Shown here piece after piece: positions 11,480 to 22,400 of a stretch of DNA of 64,000 nt. Source of the DNA: Metellina segmentata (taxonomy: Eukaryota; Arthropoda; Arachnida; Araneae; Tetragnathidae); contig OX375877.1 of the NCBI GenBank assembly GCA_947359465.1, positions 26,857,235 to 26,921,234 of the forward strand, in the 5' to 3' direction. The notes below the pieces were generated by a model. That model was not told the DNA's origin, did no database searches, and saw only the letters and a program-made list of their open reading frames with translations. A program made the translations under genes and the position numbers. The number at the start of each line of letters is the position of its first letter. Position 1 is the first letter of the stretch.

Positions 11480-12048
11480 AGTAAAATTCAACTGCCAAAA
11501 ATTTCAAAACTACCTTGATTCTCTACGTGTTTTCGACGAGATATCTCATCCTTGAAGATGTGACCAATTTCGATAATAAAGAGATATATCGTCATCCAGA
11601 TGTTGCTGATTTGTTTATGATGACGTGATCGAGGTCTGTTCAATTTTTTTCTAATGACTGTCCATCCAGATCTATTTGGTTTTGCTAATGACGAGAAATC
11701 CCGTCGAAACAACAGTCTCCGGGAGTTTTAAATACCCGGCTGAAACTGGTGAAAACTAACTTCAAGTATCAATAGTGGACTCGGGTGTGACATGCTCGAA
11801 GTAGTGAAAGTTAAGGTCAGAAGAGGGAAAAAAGGTGTGCTTGAAACGGTCAACACAGTATGAAGCACAACCAGCAAATTTAACCCATCCTGGTGATCGT
11901 CTAGACAAGGTATTTCGTCAGTAACAAAACTCACCAGATATCTTGAAGGACGAGATATCTCGGCATTAGAAAAATTTGACGACAATATCTTGATGATCAG
12001 ACATCTCTCTTCATTATAAAAGTTTGTTAGATCTCGATTGACGATATT
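11480..12048. repeat. Dispersed GATATCTC-family repeat
   Basis: This segment contains several GATATCTC(G/A)TC motifs, as in GACGAGATATCTCGGC near 11950. It resembles the arms of the foldback element at 24.5 kb and the flanks of the hAT at 14.6/15.2 kb. It abuts a Tc1 transposase fragment at about 12049, which suggests insertion into that element. Confidence 0.5.
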
Positions 12049-12299
12049 TCTCGAAAATCTGTCCAGTACACGTTTTGCAGTATGACATGGAGCTCGATCC
12101 TGTTGGAAGAAACAACCATCATCGCTGTCGTATTGCCACAGTGTAGGCAAGGCCGAACTTTCTAGAACGTCGAGGTACACGTCAGCGTTCATGGTACCAG
12201 GTACTTAAAGCCGAGTCGTAACTAGGAAAAACAACGCCATTCTATGATGGATCCTCCACCGAATTTCTGCAGTGTCCAAATACTTTTGTCCATATAGAG
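12049..12299 (-). pseudogene. Tc1-like element fragment with one terminal repeat
   Basis: On the minus strand about 48 residues read NADVYLDVLESSALPTLWQ, then GCFFQQDRAPCHTAKRVLDR, which carries the second catalytic Asp of a Tc1-type transposase. The right end at 12271-12299 matches the CAGTGTCCAAATA...CCATATAG terminal repeat of the related element at 13763-14437. The C-terminal half is missing where the GATATCTC repeat begins. Confidence 0.75.
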
Positions 12300-12302
12300 T
12301 AT

Positions 12303-13762
12303 TTTAAATAAAAATGTTTAGGGATTTCACCGTACGTATAAAAGTAGTTATATAAACAGCAAAAACTATTTATTACCGGGTTTTTTTAATGTAATACTCA
12401 TACATATAAAGATGGGCGAGTGCACATCTTTTTCCAAAACTTCATACTTTCAGTTAAAATATGCGACCTTCGGTTTAAACTGCCCCAAATAACATAGTAG
12501 TGAAGCATAAGTTAAGAGACTACAGAAGAATTTTAAACTCCCCAAAACCTTGAACAAACCCATGTTAATCAGTGCATGTATTTGGTCATATTAAGACTTT
12601 CGTTCAAGTGATTCGAAAGGAGTGAGGGGGAAATGTTCTTGAAAGCTGACATAGTTATAGAAGAATGCTTGGGAATAATATTGTTAAGGAATAATTTAAA
12701 ATTGTGGTTTTAGAATCCAAAGATTTTTCAGAAGGATTTCGACGAAAAGATGCAACAGAGTAAAATATCAGTGGTCTTTAGTTTTGTATAAACGGTACAT
12801 TATACTTATTTTTGGATTTTTCTGAACTTATATCTGTAAATATATGTTGTTTAATCAGAAATTAATAAAATTTCATTAAAAAATATAATTCCCTTTTCAT
12901 GGAAAGGCAATTTATTTACAGAAACATAGTCAAACACTTCGAAAATATGTGCACGATTTTATAGTATTAATACTTTTTAGAAGTTTCTCAGAAGTCAATT
13001 TAAGATAATTTAGATTCTGGATTTTTAAAACTGCTTTTACAAAATTAAATAGAATTTCTCGGCTTTATTTTCTTAAATAAGAAGTTTTTAAATAATTTTA
13101 GTTCATTTGTTAAAATACATTAATAACTATTGCTTCGAAACATCCTTTATATCCCAACTTATATTGATTTAAGTTTCAAAATAATCTACCAGTAGAAAAG
13201 TGGCTAAAGCGGCGTTTAAAAAAAAATAGAGGCTGAAGTATATGGTAACCTTTGAATTTCGATGTCCCTAATTTGGGTTCCTGGTATGCTTATACTTCTC
13301 AATGGATATTAAACAATGACGTGTTACATAATATCTGTATCTAGGCAGAAAAGGTGCCAATGTCCAAATTCGCTGATTTTGAGTTATGTCCACAAATTAC
13401 TTCAGGACAATGAAAGTTATAGAAAAAAAGGTCCAATGACCTCATGTGAAGCATAAGTTAAGAGACTTCAGAAGAATTTTAAACTCCCCAAACCTTGAAC
13501 AAACCCATGTTAATCAGCGCATGTATTTGGTCATATTAAGACTTCCGAAATCAAATTACCAAATGACCGTAACAAATTGAACGCATGCCTTTTTTCTTCC
13601 AATGGATAGATACCGCCACTCAAGTGCAAAAGGTCGTATGTCAAAAATTCCCTTGAGTATTTTCTTTTTTTTTCTTCTATATATGGCATTTTGTGATTTT
13701 CACCTGGTGGCAAAATCCCATACGACAGCTCTGATCCAATAAAAGTAACAATCAAATGCATA
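12303..13762. repeat. AT-rich spacer with a ~100 bp direct duplication
   Basis: A block of about 100 bp at 12503-12602 recurs nearly unchanged at 13445-13545, in the same orientation. Both copies contain GAAGCATAAGTTAAGAGAC and CATGTATTTGGTCATATTAA. The ~840 bp between them has no recognisable gene. Confidence 0.65.
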
Positions 13763-14437
13763 CATTATATGGACAAATGTATTTGGACACTGCATATATT
13801 TCAGAAAAAGTGCTTTATTATTCTGTTTGGTAACCGGTAGCCCCTCCTTTTGCTTGTATTATAGCTGCAACACGTCGAGGCATACTTACCACAAGTTCTC
13901 TGTAAGTCTGGGCAGGAATAGCTTGCCATGATTCTTGCAAGGCTGTGAGAAGAGATGGTTGTGAAGATGAGCGTGTGTGGCGGTGTCGCACACGTCGCTT
14001 CAGTTCATGCTACAAGTGTTCAATCGGATTGAGATCGGGACTTTGAACCAGTCAAGCAAATTCACTTCATTTTCAGGAAACCAGTACAGCACACGTTTTG
14101 CAGTATAACATGGCGCCCGATCCTATTGGAAGAAGCAACCATCAAAGCCGTAGTGTTGTCATAGTGTAGGCTAGGCTGAATTATCCAAAACGTCAAGGTA
14201 CACGTCATGGTACCAGGTACATAAAGCAATGGATCGAGTACATAAAGCAATGAATCGAGTACATAAAGCAATGAATCGAGTACATAAAGCAATGAATCGA
14301 GTACATAAAGCAATGAATCGAGTACATAAAGCAATGAATCGAGTACATAAAGCAATGGACCAGGAAAAACAACCTCACACTAAGATAGATCCTCCTCCAA
14401 ATTTCTGCAGTGTCCAAATATTTTTGTCCATATAGTG
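13763..14437 (-). mobile_element. Deleted Tc1-like element, 675 bp
   Basis: Inverted ends of about 28 bp (CATTATATGGACAAATG and, inverted, CACTATATGGACAAAAA) are flanked by TA on both sides. The minus strand encodes a decayed transposase C-terminal half (13818-14212): QDRAPC-like and [10 protein letters not shown] motifs, then MPRRVAAIIQAKGGA and stop. Several in-frame stops are present, and the N-terminal half is gone. The deletion joins to a 7-unit minisatellite. Confidence 0.85.
14217..14363. repeat. 7 x 21 bp minisatellite inside a Tc1 copy
   Basis: Seven head-to-tail units start at 14217, 14238, 14259, 14280, 14301, 14322 and 14343. Each contains TACATAAAGCAATGAATCG, with variants only in the first and last units. 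It lies just inside the 5' end of the Tc1 derivative. The related copy at 12.2 kb has a single unit-like sequence here, so the expansion happened within this copy. Confidence 0.95.
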
Positions 14438-14610
14438 TATAACAAAATAGATGCGAGTCATAAGGACAACGAGAAGTTTTTTTTACTCTCCTAAAAAATT
14501 AAACCTTTACACATACGACCTTTTGTACTTTGAGTGACGATATATTCTTTAATAATTATTCCGAAAATTATTTTAACCCTCCTGGTGGTCCATGTCTTGA
14601 CGATCTATAC

Positions 14611-15209
14611 TAGGGATGGCCAACCAGTGGCGCATGCGACAAACGTGGCGCAATGGATGATTATAAGTGGCGCACTGTATCCTTTAGCCTACTTATTTGT
14701 TTGAAGTAGATGAAATAACTGAATCCATCTTCATATTTTGAACACCAATGCTCTCAATTCGGTTGTCCAGAATTCAGAAATTGTTAAGCCCTGTCTCCAA
14801 ATATTTGCACCCCATAATGGTAATAATGGAAAGCAGACAAAATTGCTATATCAAGGTAGACGGTTACCAGATGTATAGAGGAATTCTCTCGGGATGTATC
14901 TCAGCAACTGGAAGTCCGTGTCCATTCTTGTATTTTTTTCTCTAGCTTTGGATGAATCAACAGACATGTGAATGTAAGTTGTTAAGATTTTTTATAAAAG
15001 AAGAATTAATTATAATTTTAATGCCTTCCAGAACTTGCTAGTCTGGAGTCATTGCATGGTAAAACAAGAGGATCAGATATATTTGAAAAAGTAAAAAAGC
15101 ATGCCTAGAAAATCTAATATTCGATTATAGTAAACTCAATCCTAGGGCGTATCTGAACTCGTATGTGAAAAAAATTGACGCATGGTATGTAAAAGGTTGA
15201 CCACCCCTG
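14611..15209 (+). mobile_element. 599 bp hAT remnant with perfect target duplication
   Basis: An 8 bp duplication ATCTATAC flanks the element at 14603-14610 and 15210-15217. The ends are TAGGGATGGCCAACC and GGTTGACCACCCCTG. Frame fragments include LALDESTDM and SLESLHGKTRGSDIFEKVKK, typical of the hAT transposase class related to GTF2IRD2/ZBED proteins. Most of the transposase is deleted and the fragments are out of frame. Confidence 0.88.
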
Positions 15210-15217
15210 ATCTATAC

Positions 15218-16108
15218 CGTCATTAGCAAAAGTGACCAGATCTTGCCGGACGAGTTATCTCTACCAAACCACTTGGAGGGTTTGGAACAAAATGACATTT
15301 TGTTCGAAGAACATAAAAAACGTTTCATGGTTCATAGTATCTTATTTGTTTGTTTGTTTTTGTCAGAAACCTACACTTTAAAAGGAGAAACCTTAAAGCC
15401 CTCTGGCTACATCACTGACTTCTCCTTTCACGTAGCTGTTCACAAGAGTTTAGCCCTGATCGGAATGACAAAATCTCACTCAAAAACAAAACCATCCGAG
15501 TTCTCGAAAACTTTTTGCTGCATCCTTTAAGAGTGTTAATACCGCATTCAACGCGAGTTTCTACTTCAGGCAGGGAGAAAGTTTTCGAACCCTTTGTGGG
15601 GCGAGAGCGGCCAATCTTTATTGTTGTTGTTACCTGTTTACGCGCGATCTTAGCCATTTTTCAGTGCGGAAGCGTGGAAGAGAAAAGTAAGGAATGAAAT
15701 GAACAAAATTAAAATTGACATCCCGTTAGTCGAGCACCCGAGAGTGTTCTCCGGTAGACCGGTTTCTATTTACGCGTGACGGTCAAACTGAAAAGGCAGC
15801 CACTTTGCTATGACGTTACGTCGTCTGTGTCTTCTTCCCTTCGGTTAATTTGGCGCGACACTTGGCGAAGAACTAAAACAAATTAGGCAGTGGAAGAAAG
15901 GAATGTTGACTAGGGATGGGTGTGAAATCATCAGTGACAATTTGCTCGAGCCTTCGGAACCAATGTGGCCCACATTAATTTGTCTAGAAATTGATATTTA
16001 CGGTTAAATAATTTTGTTAACTTTTCAAATTAACTGCTAAGTAATTGTTGCAATATTAGCGAAATAAAGTGATAGCTAGTTGAATTCAGGATTTAACCAA
16101 TCGAAAGT
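15218..16108. other. Intergenic, partly GC-richer; possible minus-strand promoter
   Basis: 15640-15860 is GC-richer than its surroundings and holds TGACGTTACGTCGTC and TTACGCGTGACGG. At 15634-15657 the minus strand reads MAKIARKQ followed directly by a GTAACA donor-like sequence. I cannot identify a downstream exon, so no gene is called. Confidence 0.3.
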
Positions 16109-16550
16109 AAGGCAAGGTTCACACATCCGGTTTTTCAACGTGCGGCGCCACTGCGGCACCGAAGCCCAACTATGCACACATAACAGTGAAATGACGCACG
16201 AACTCATTTCGCGCCATTTGCGATAAATATTCTTTTGAAGAAAACGTGTTTATTTCTCTTATTGGTGTACAAAAAAAGTTTATTTTGAAACAAAATAGAT
16301 GTTACTGGATACAACCATTTATTAATTATTATTTATATTCCATTTGTTTATGAAAACAAGGTACTTCAGAACGGAGACCCATGTGCGGCGCCGTTAGGAA
16401 CTGCAATCGCACGCAATTTGGACGTGCGTCGTCCCAGCGACTCTGGAGGCATGTGTGCACTGCTCCATTGGATCTAATGTATCTCAGACCGCACTTGCGT
16501 TGCGGCAGCGGCGCCGCACGTTGAAAAACCTGATGTGTGCACCGGGCCTT
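16109..16550. mobile_element. ~440 bp MITE with CpG-bearing ~40 bp inverted ends
   Basis: The ends are AAGGCAAGGTTCACACATC and, inverted, AAGGCCCGGTGCACACATC. Both then run into GGTTTTTCAACGTGCGGCGC. The interior has an AT-rich middle and no recognisable transposase. No clear target duplication was found, so the superfamily is open. Confidence 0.75.
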
Positions 16551-16945
16551 ACTGTTCACTTAAACTTTTTGGAATACAGAAGAAAAGGTGAAGCCAGATT
16601 CATAAAACATAATAACACAAAATAAACGAAGAGATTCCACTAAATTGCACGTAATATTAATTAAATGCTCGATTCTTAACAGTACTTTTTTAAATTTTGT
16701 TAATTTAAGCCTTTTATTCTAATTGAGTTTCTTTTTTTTAATTTCCTTTTAAAGAAAAATTTATGCAGATTAAACGGTTTCATTCTATCCCAACAACATT
16801 TATAGGCAACTGTTAATATTTTCAATAGCAGTTGCTAACTGCTATTGAAATCTTTTGGCATGTGTTCATATAGACAGTAACTAACTCATTTTTAATTTTA
16901 GTATCGAAAAGTATTCAATTTTGGCGGAATTCAATTTTCCCCAAA
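16551..16945. other. AT-rich spacer
   Basis: There is a short inverted repeat near 16808-16852 (CAACTGTTAATATT...AGCAGTTGCTAACTGC). No gene is seen. Confidence 0.35.
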
Positions 16946-16947
16946 GG

Positions 16948-17131
16948 TAATGGTAATTTTTAGTTAACGTCATACTAGAGAAACACAACGGGCTATTGAC
17001 GACGGTTTAAGGTGCACCTGCCGCCTCTACACCATACGCTTACAAACATCCATGCCCGGACCCGGATTCGAACCAGGAACCTTCCGATCTAGAGGCTAAC
17101 ACCTTAACCACTATACTGGTTGGTCGGCTTC
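16948..17131 (-). mobile_element. tRNA-derived SINE-A, internally deleted
   Basis: On the minus strand a tRNA-like head carries an A-box-like TAGTGGTTAAGG and a B box GGTTCGAATCC. The middle of the element is missing. The tail has the CAATAGCCCGTTGTG-type block and an ATTACC tail. Confidence 0.8.
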
Positions 17132-17521
17132 CCCAAAGGAAGTGGAAAACTAGAAATGTGTGAATTTGTTTAAAAATAAATAATTATTGTTTTGAGAAAT
17201 TTGTAATGGTATTTGAAAATTTTTGAACACGTAAATATCGTTTGGTAAGATTTAAATCAGAATTTCTAATTTTAAATATCGTTTGTGTAAAATCGAAACG
17301 AGAGATTTTACTCATAAACAGGTGTTATATTTGGCAATTAAAGTCTGGTAATTCTTATCGGGTGATTATTAGCTATTATTAGACGTCATTATTAAACTCA
17401 TTTGTTTAATTTTAACATGCATTGAAATTAATAATCTTAAATATTTATTTTTCTCTGCCAAAAATAGAGCAAATCCTTAGGTTTGCCGCTTTAGGATGTA
17501 ATTGAAATATGCTCAGTTCAT

Positions 17522-17850
17522 TGGTAATTGGTAATTTTAGTTAACGTCGTACTAGAGCAACACAACGGGCTATTGACGACGGTCCGGGATCAGTCCCTCA
17601 AGGGAAAGATCCGAGGACAACACTTCGTAATTTTGAACCACGGTCAGATGACGAAGCAACACCTGAGCTGTCACCCCACTCTCCAAACTTCCACTCCAAC
17701 CCAACGTGAGGACTTTCGGTCACGACAGATTTAAGGTGCACCAGCCGCCTCTACACCATACGTTTACAAACATCCATGCCCGGACCCGGATTCGAACCAG
17801 GAACCTTCCGATCTAGAGGCTAACACCTTAACCACTATCTCTCTCGGCTC
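17522..17850 (-). mobile_element. tRNA-derived SINE-A, nearly full length
   Basis: This copy shows the whole layout on the minus strand: a tRNA-like head with the B box GGTTCGAATCC, a body with GTTGGAGTGGAAGTTTGGAG and GTGGTTCAAAATTACGA, and a tail ending in CTAAAATTACCA. The length is about 330 bp. The head end is slightly diverged. Confidence 0.85.
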
Positions 17851-18035
17851 TCAGTTCATTGAGAAATATGGCAGTAATATTTATTTCTAAACACTATAGA
17901 GAAAGATAATTGCAATAATAATAATAAAAGATATTTGTAATATACATGTAATACACCTCGGAGTATCACTATAATGATCTTAACTTATGATATTAGTTTC
18001 ACAACCAAACGTATCTTTACAAAACATACTCTAGC

Positions 18036-18053
18036 AAAAAAAAAAAAAAAAAA
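18036..18053. repeat. Poly(A) tract
   Basis: An uninterrupted run of about 18 adenines follows CTCTAGC. No retroelement body could be tied to it. Confidence 0.7.
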
Positions 18054-18221
18054 TTATTTTTGTTTTGAATGCTAGATGAGAAGACAATGTCACTGGGGAG
18101 GCATTTCAGAAATGTTTTAAAGTGGCTTTCTTGGAAACTTGTTATAATTTCAGGCATAGCTTTGTCCTTGTCACTGAAGTATTTTCCAGAGAGAATATAC
18201 TCTCATGCACTCCAACTCGAG

Positions 18222-18410
18222 TTAGGTAGGTATTTTAATTAACGTCGCTCTTGAGCATCACAGCGGGCTATTGACGACATTCCGGGATCGATCCCCTAAG
18301 TGAAAGATCCTCGGATAACACCACGCAATTTTTTGAATCACGTTCAAATGACGAGGTAATGCTTGAGGTGACACTCTACTCTTCAAAATTGCTCCATTTC
18401 GAGAAAATAG
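18222..18410 (-). mobile_element. SINE-A 3' part, diverged
   Basis: It matches the tail and body of the SINE with many changes (AATTAACGTCGCTCTTGAGC, GGGCTATTGACGAC). The tRNA-like head is absent. Confidence 0.7.
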
Positions 18411-19049
18411 AGCTTAAAAATCAATTATTCTTTTCATATACCACTATTCTGAATAAAGAGATCATAAAACATTGATATTCTCTTCTCACAAACGTCTGCA
18501 AAACTCAAAAGAAGACATTGAGTACCTTTTCTCACTTGGCGTAGAGACCCATTTAGAAGAGCCATAAATTAGCTCGGTCTTTTGCTTATTTTAATGCATA
18601 GTCAATAACTGATTACAGTAAAAAGTAATGTTAGGAAAAAAAGCAAAATTAGTATTAGAAACATTTGTAGTGGCAAATTAATATGGTGCAAATTAGCATA
18701 TCGATGGCTCTAACAGAAACATATTAAGTGACGCAAAAAAAAAATACAGGTTGTACAGTTCAGGCGTTTATAGACTATTAGTTTTAAGGTCAAAAATAAA
18801 AATTCTAAGCACTTCGGTAGTATTATAAATTTGTTCAAATAGATTCAAATCAATGTGACAACATGATCGTCACGAAAACAAACAGTTTGTCTTAGAAAAC
18901 GAACTTCCGAGAAATTGCAGAAAAAGAGTTTCTGCAAATGATACTTTGTTCTAAGTAATGATGTAATTTTTTTGTCTTACAAAATTCTGCAGGCAGTTGC
19001 TGTAATAGGCGCCAAGGTGCATATATTCGATTACAAGGCAAAATAATTC
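18411..19049. other. AT-rich spacer upstream of MTTP
   Basis: No coding or repeat structure could be recognised. Confidence 0.35.
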
Positions 19050-19452
19050 ATTTTCTTGCTTTCGGAGCCAAACAAAGCGATGAACTTCCTACGCTGTTTT
19101 ATTTTCCGCGTGTCTTTCTTTCTCTGGCAACCCTGCGAAAGAAACAGAGCTTGAGCGATCGCGAAAATCTCTCTCCAGTCAGTCAGTCTCGCTGTTTCAT
19201 CATTTCTAAATTCTAGCACCGAATTTCGGCTATCAGGGGGACTGCCTCGCCGAGAACTAGATACTCTGTTTAAAGTTCGAACACGAGGTCAGAGTTCGTA
19301 GGTCGGCAACTTTTCAAAATCTCAGCTGTTAAAAAAATATCCGCCAGTGGTTCTTTCGTCCTCTTGCTCTGGACGTTATCGTATGCTGAATTTCGAAGAG
19401 ATTATTTATTTTTTCCAGTTGCTCTGAGGATTTAAAACATATTTATTCCATA
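19050..19452 (+). promoter_or_regulatory. Presumed MTTP promoter and 5' UTR
   Basis: This is the least AT-rich stretch immediately upstream of the first MTTP exon. It contains TCAGT repeats (CCAGTCAGTCAGTCTCG near 19176) of the arthropod initiator type and scattered CpGs. No TATA box at a fixed distance is obvious, and the exact transcription start cannot be read from sequence. The 5' UTR would run into the ATG at 19453, which has A at -3. Confidence 0.4.
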
Positions 19453-19489
19453 ATGTGGTTTATGCTGATTCTTTTAGCTTCCGCCATAG
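19453..19489 (+). CDS. MTTP: MTTP exon 1, signal peptide
   Basis: It encodes [12 protein letters not shown] plus one base, then a GTAAGT donor at 19490. The short hydrophobic run fits a cleavable signal peptide. The phase (1) matches both the microexon and exon 3. No alternative signal exon is seen nearer exon 3, but one could exist in the large intron. Confidence 0.7.
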
Positions 19490-22400
19490 GTAAGTTTGTT
19501 TTAATAATATTATTTCATGGCTGTCTAATTTTGAGTGTGAATATGGCAACACGTTGATTGAGCCTTAAGTTCTTGCTTCTGGCACATGAAAATCACGTGT
19601 ACTGTAAAAATGTTTTACAATTTACGTGTGTTTTCTAGTCTTCCGAAAACGGATTTTGATATGCTTTGGCAAATGAGTCTTTTAATAAATGAAGGAGCGA
19701 TATTTCCACTTTTATCTCTGTTTCATTTTAAAATTGACTCCGAAAACTCCATCTAGTCATAAATTCCAAACTTCATTACACCTTTGCTTAAATATGTTAT
19801 ATTTTCAGTGAATCGGGACTTTTTAATGAATGTATATGCAAATCTAAAGATGAATACAAGTGTGTTCTTAAAACAATTTAATATATCATGAAATCGATTA
19901 GGGAAATTATATAAATTTGTTGTTCAAACGATTCATGCAAATAATACAATGACACAGATAATGATTTATACAATTTTAACAAGAAAAATGTTTAATCCAT
20001 TTGTATTAAGAAAAAGTTGTAACTTTTCGCACTTCTGCTTTAAACTATGTTTCTTTCTATTGTTATTTAATGTTAATTTCAACATTAGAACAAATTTATT
20101 TTTTACGAATTTTAAATTTTCAACATTCCAAAAGTTTTGTTGAAGAATATTGACTATCCTGTGAGTATACCCTAAATAAGAGGGTTCCAGTGGAGATGAT
20201 TTGGTTAGCTGGTACTTACTCCACAGGTTGTTGTCATAGTCATAGTCACATGTCTCACCACAATTGTACTTTGGAGTCTGGTACCAAATAATAAATGACG
20301 AATCCTCATGAAATACATTTGTTTTCTAAATCCTCAGTGTTTAATGGCAGATTATTTTTGCATTATTTTTCTTTGAATTTGTTCAACTTTATTATTGCAA
20401 ATATAATGAAAACATTTACAACAACAACAACGAAAATCAAAGCACGTTAGAATACGAAAATACTTCTTAGATTTCGGAAATCTACTGCACATTGTGGTCA
20501 AAAACTTTTCCCGTTTTCCGTGGCACCTCTTAGCATCGAATTAAGTACCATTGTGTATCTTGTATGGGAGTCTGGCAGGCTTCCAAAAGCCCCAGTACCA
20601 AGTTAGATGATGGGGCTGAATTACATCCACCCACGTGGGTTCCAGGGCCGTTTCTGATTGGTGTACTGGGGATGCGCTTGCATCTACTTACTCCATACGA
20701 AGAAATAGGATTGAACAACTTTTAAAACTGTCAGTAAAAATTTGAATATTGAACATGATAAAGTATTCTGCTTACATTATGCCAATAAATGGGCAAGATA
20801 GCAGACTTATAAAAGTCTATATTTTTCGGCCTATTATTTTGTGTTGTAGTAAATGGTAATTACGAATCTGGATATTTTGATTGTACGTTTGTTTTCATCA
20901 TTCTATTCATTTCATTTCAATCAAAACGTATTTACCTGAAAGTACAAAGGTTTTTGAGCGGTGGAATTGTTGAGTTTAACATGTGGGTAGCTATTACCTC
21001 AGGAAAGGTCATGATGCATTCCAAATACTCAATGTTAAGTTTTTGAATATTTATAAATTTTCCTTTTTCTTTTAAACTTAACGTTGCTATTATTATAACC
21101 ACTACAAGAAGACCCGCGCATAGAATCTGCTGTACACTTTCTTGATTGCTTATATCTGCTGATGACAAGGTGTCGTTACTAAAGGTCGTATTTCAGTCCA
21201 TTTTATTATGAACTAGTCACTGCGTGACCAGCACGGCGTTGCCCATGACAGTTCTTTTCGTGGGGTCAGATGTGACCACTGCTCGCTGACGCTCGCCAAC
21301 CCCCGGTGATTGCTACATATTCCCATTTGATTTGCTTCGCAAACGAACTCTACAGGTAAAGCCTTGATGTCCTCAAAGTGGCCATTATCAATAACGCAAA
21401 TCAAAACACGCTAGAACAGAATGGCATGGTTCCAAAGCCATTAACATTAAGAGAAAAAAAATCTTGTGACGTCAGCCGTCGAAAATCGCAAAATCCTCGT
21501 CTTTCTTTAGTGACGTCACATTCCGGAAAGAAGAAAGAAAGGTGAATAATCTTATAAATTAATTTTAAAATGTTGTAGATTAAATTTTATAATTCGGGCT
21601 GGACATAAAAATCGCAAAAAATTCGGACTATCTATGTGCCAAATTTCATTACTGTAAGTGCCATAGATTCGTCATGATGGTACACACAGTACACAGAGAA
21701 ACACTTCCTTTTATAATAGTAGAGAAGATGCTGCAGCCATATTCCTTTTAGTATATTTCATACTACTAAATAAAAATAAAATTATCCAACAACATAAAGG
21801 AGCACTTTGTTTGCTTTTTCTGATGTCCATTATTATTTCCAGTGAAATGTATTACAAAAAGCACACCGTAATCGTGTTACTTTAATTACATTCTGAATGT
21901 CTATAATTTCATCCCCATTCCCTTGCTCAAAGAAGATTCGGCTTTTTTTTCATGCTAAACCTATTTTCACTTCAATTGCCTTTTCTGCGCTGATTTCTAT
22001 CTTCCAGATTACTCATTGCCTTCTGTCATCAGACTGCTAAAGAGTTTTATTGGAGTGGCGAGCTCTTCGACGTAGTATTAGCAATATCAAGCAGCCCCAT
22101 AGCTCAAATCAAGCAAATTTAAACTAAGTAGATAAATAGACAAATGAAACATCTAGCAGTGTATATCGGATTCGATACCACTTATGTATAAAAACAAAGT
22201 ATTAAAAAAACCAGACTGAACGTTGCAGTCAAACACGTTTACACATATCCCGGGACACTCCACCCTAGGGGTGTCCCGGGATATGCCAAGGGTTTTGAAT
22301 AGTTCAACAGCCGGATGTATCAATAAACGTACGTACGGAGAGCTGTAAAAGAGACACCTGTAAAAAAATGCAATTTGACATGCAATTGAATTTTAATAAT

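Noticed and set aside
14217..14363. CRISPR-like array
   Set aside because: The units are contiguous with no unique spacers, in a eukaryotic transposon copy.
14062..14435. Repeat proteins (LLYVLDS, IHCFMYS or MNRVHKA repeats) in three frames
   Set aside because: They are translations of the 21 bp minisatellite, which stays open in several frames because its unit is a multiple of three.
17040..17125. Functional tRNA gene (also at 27450-27525, 40333-40400 and 45345-45420)
   Set aside because: A and B boxes are present, but the acceptor and anticodon stems do not form a proper cloverleaf, and the sequence continues into a repeated SINE body.
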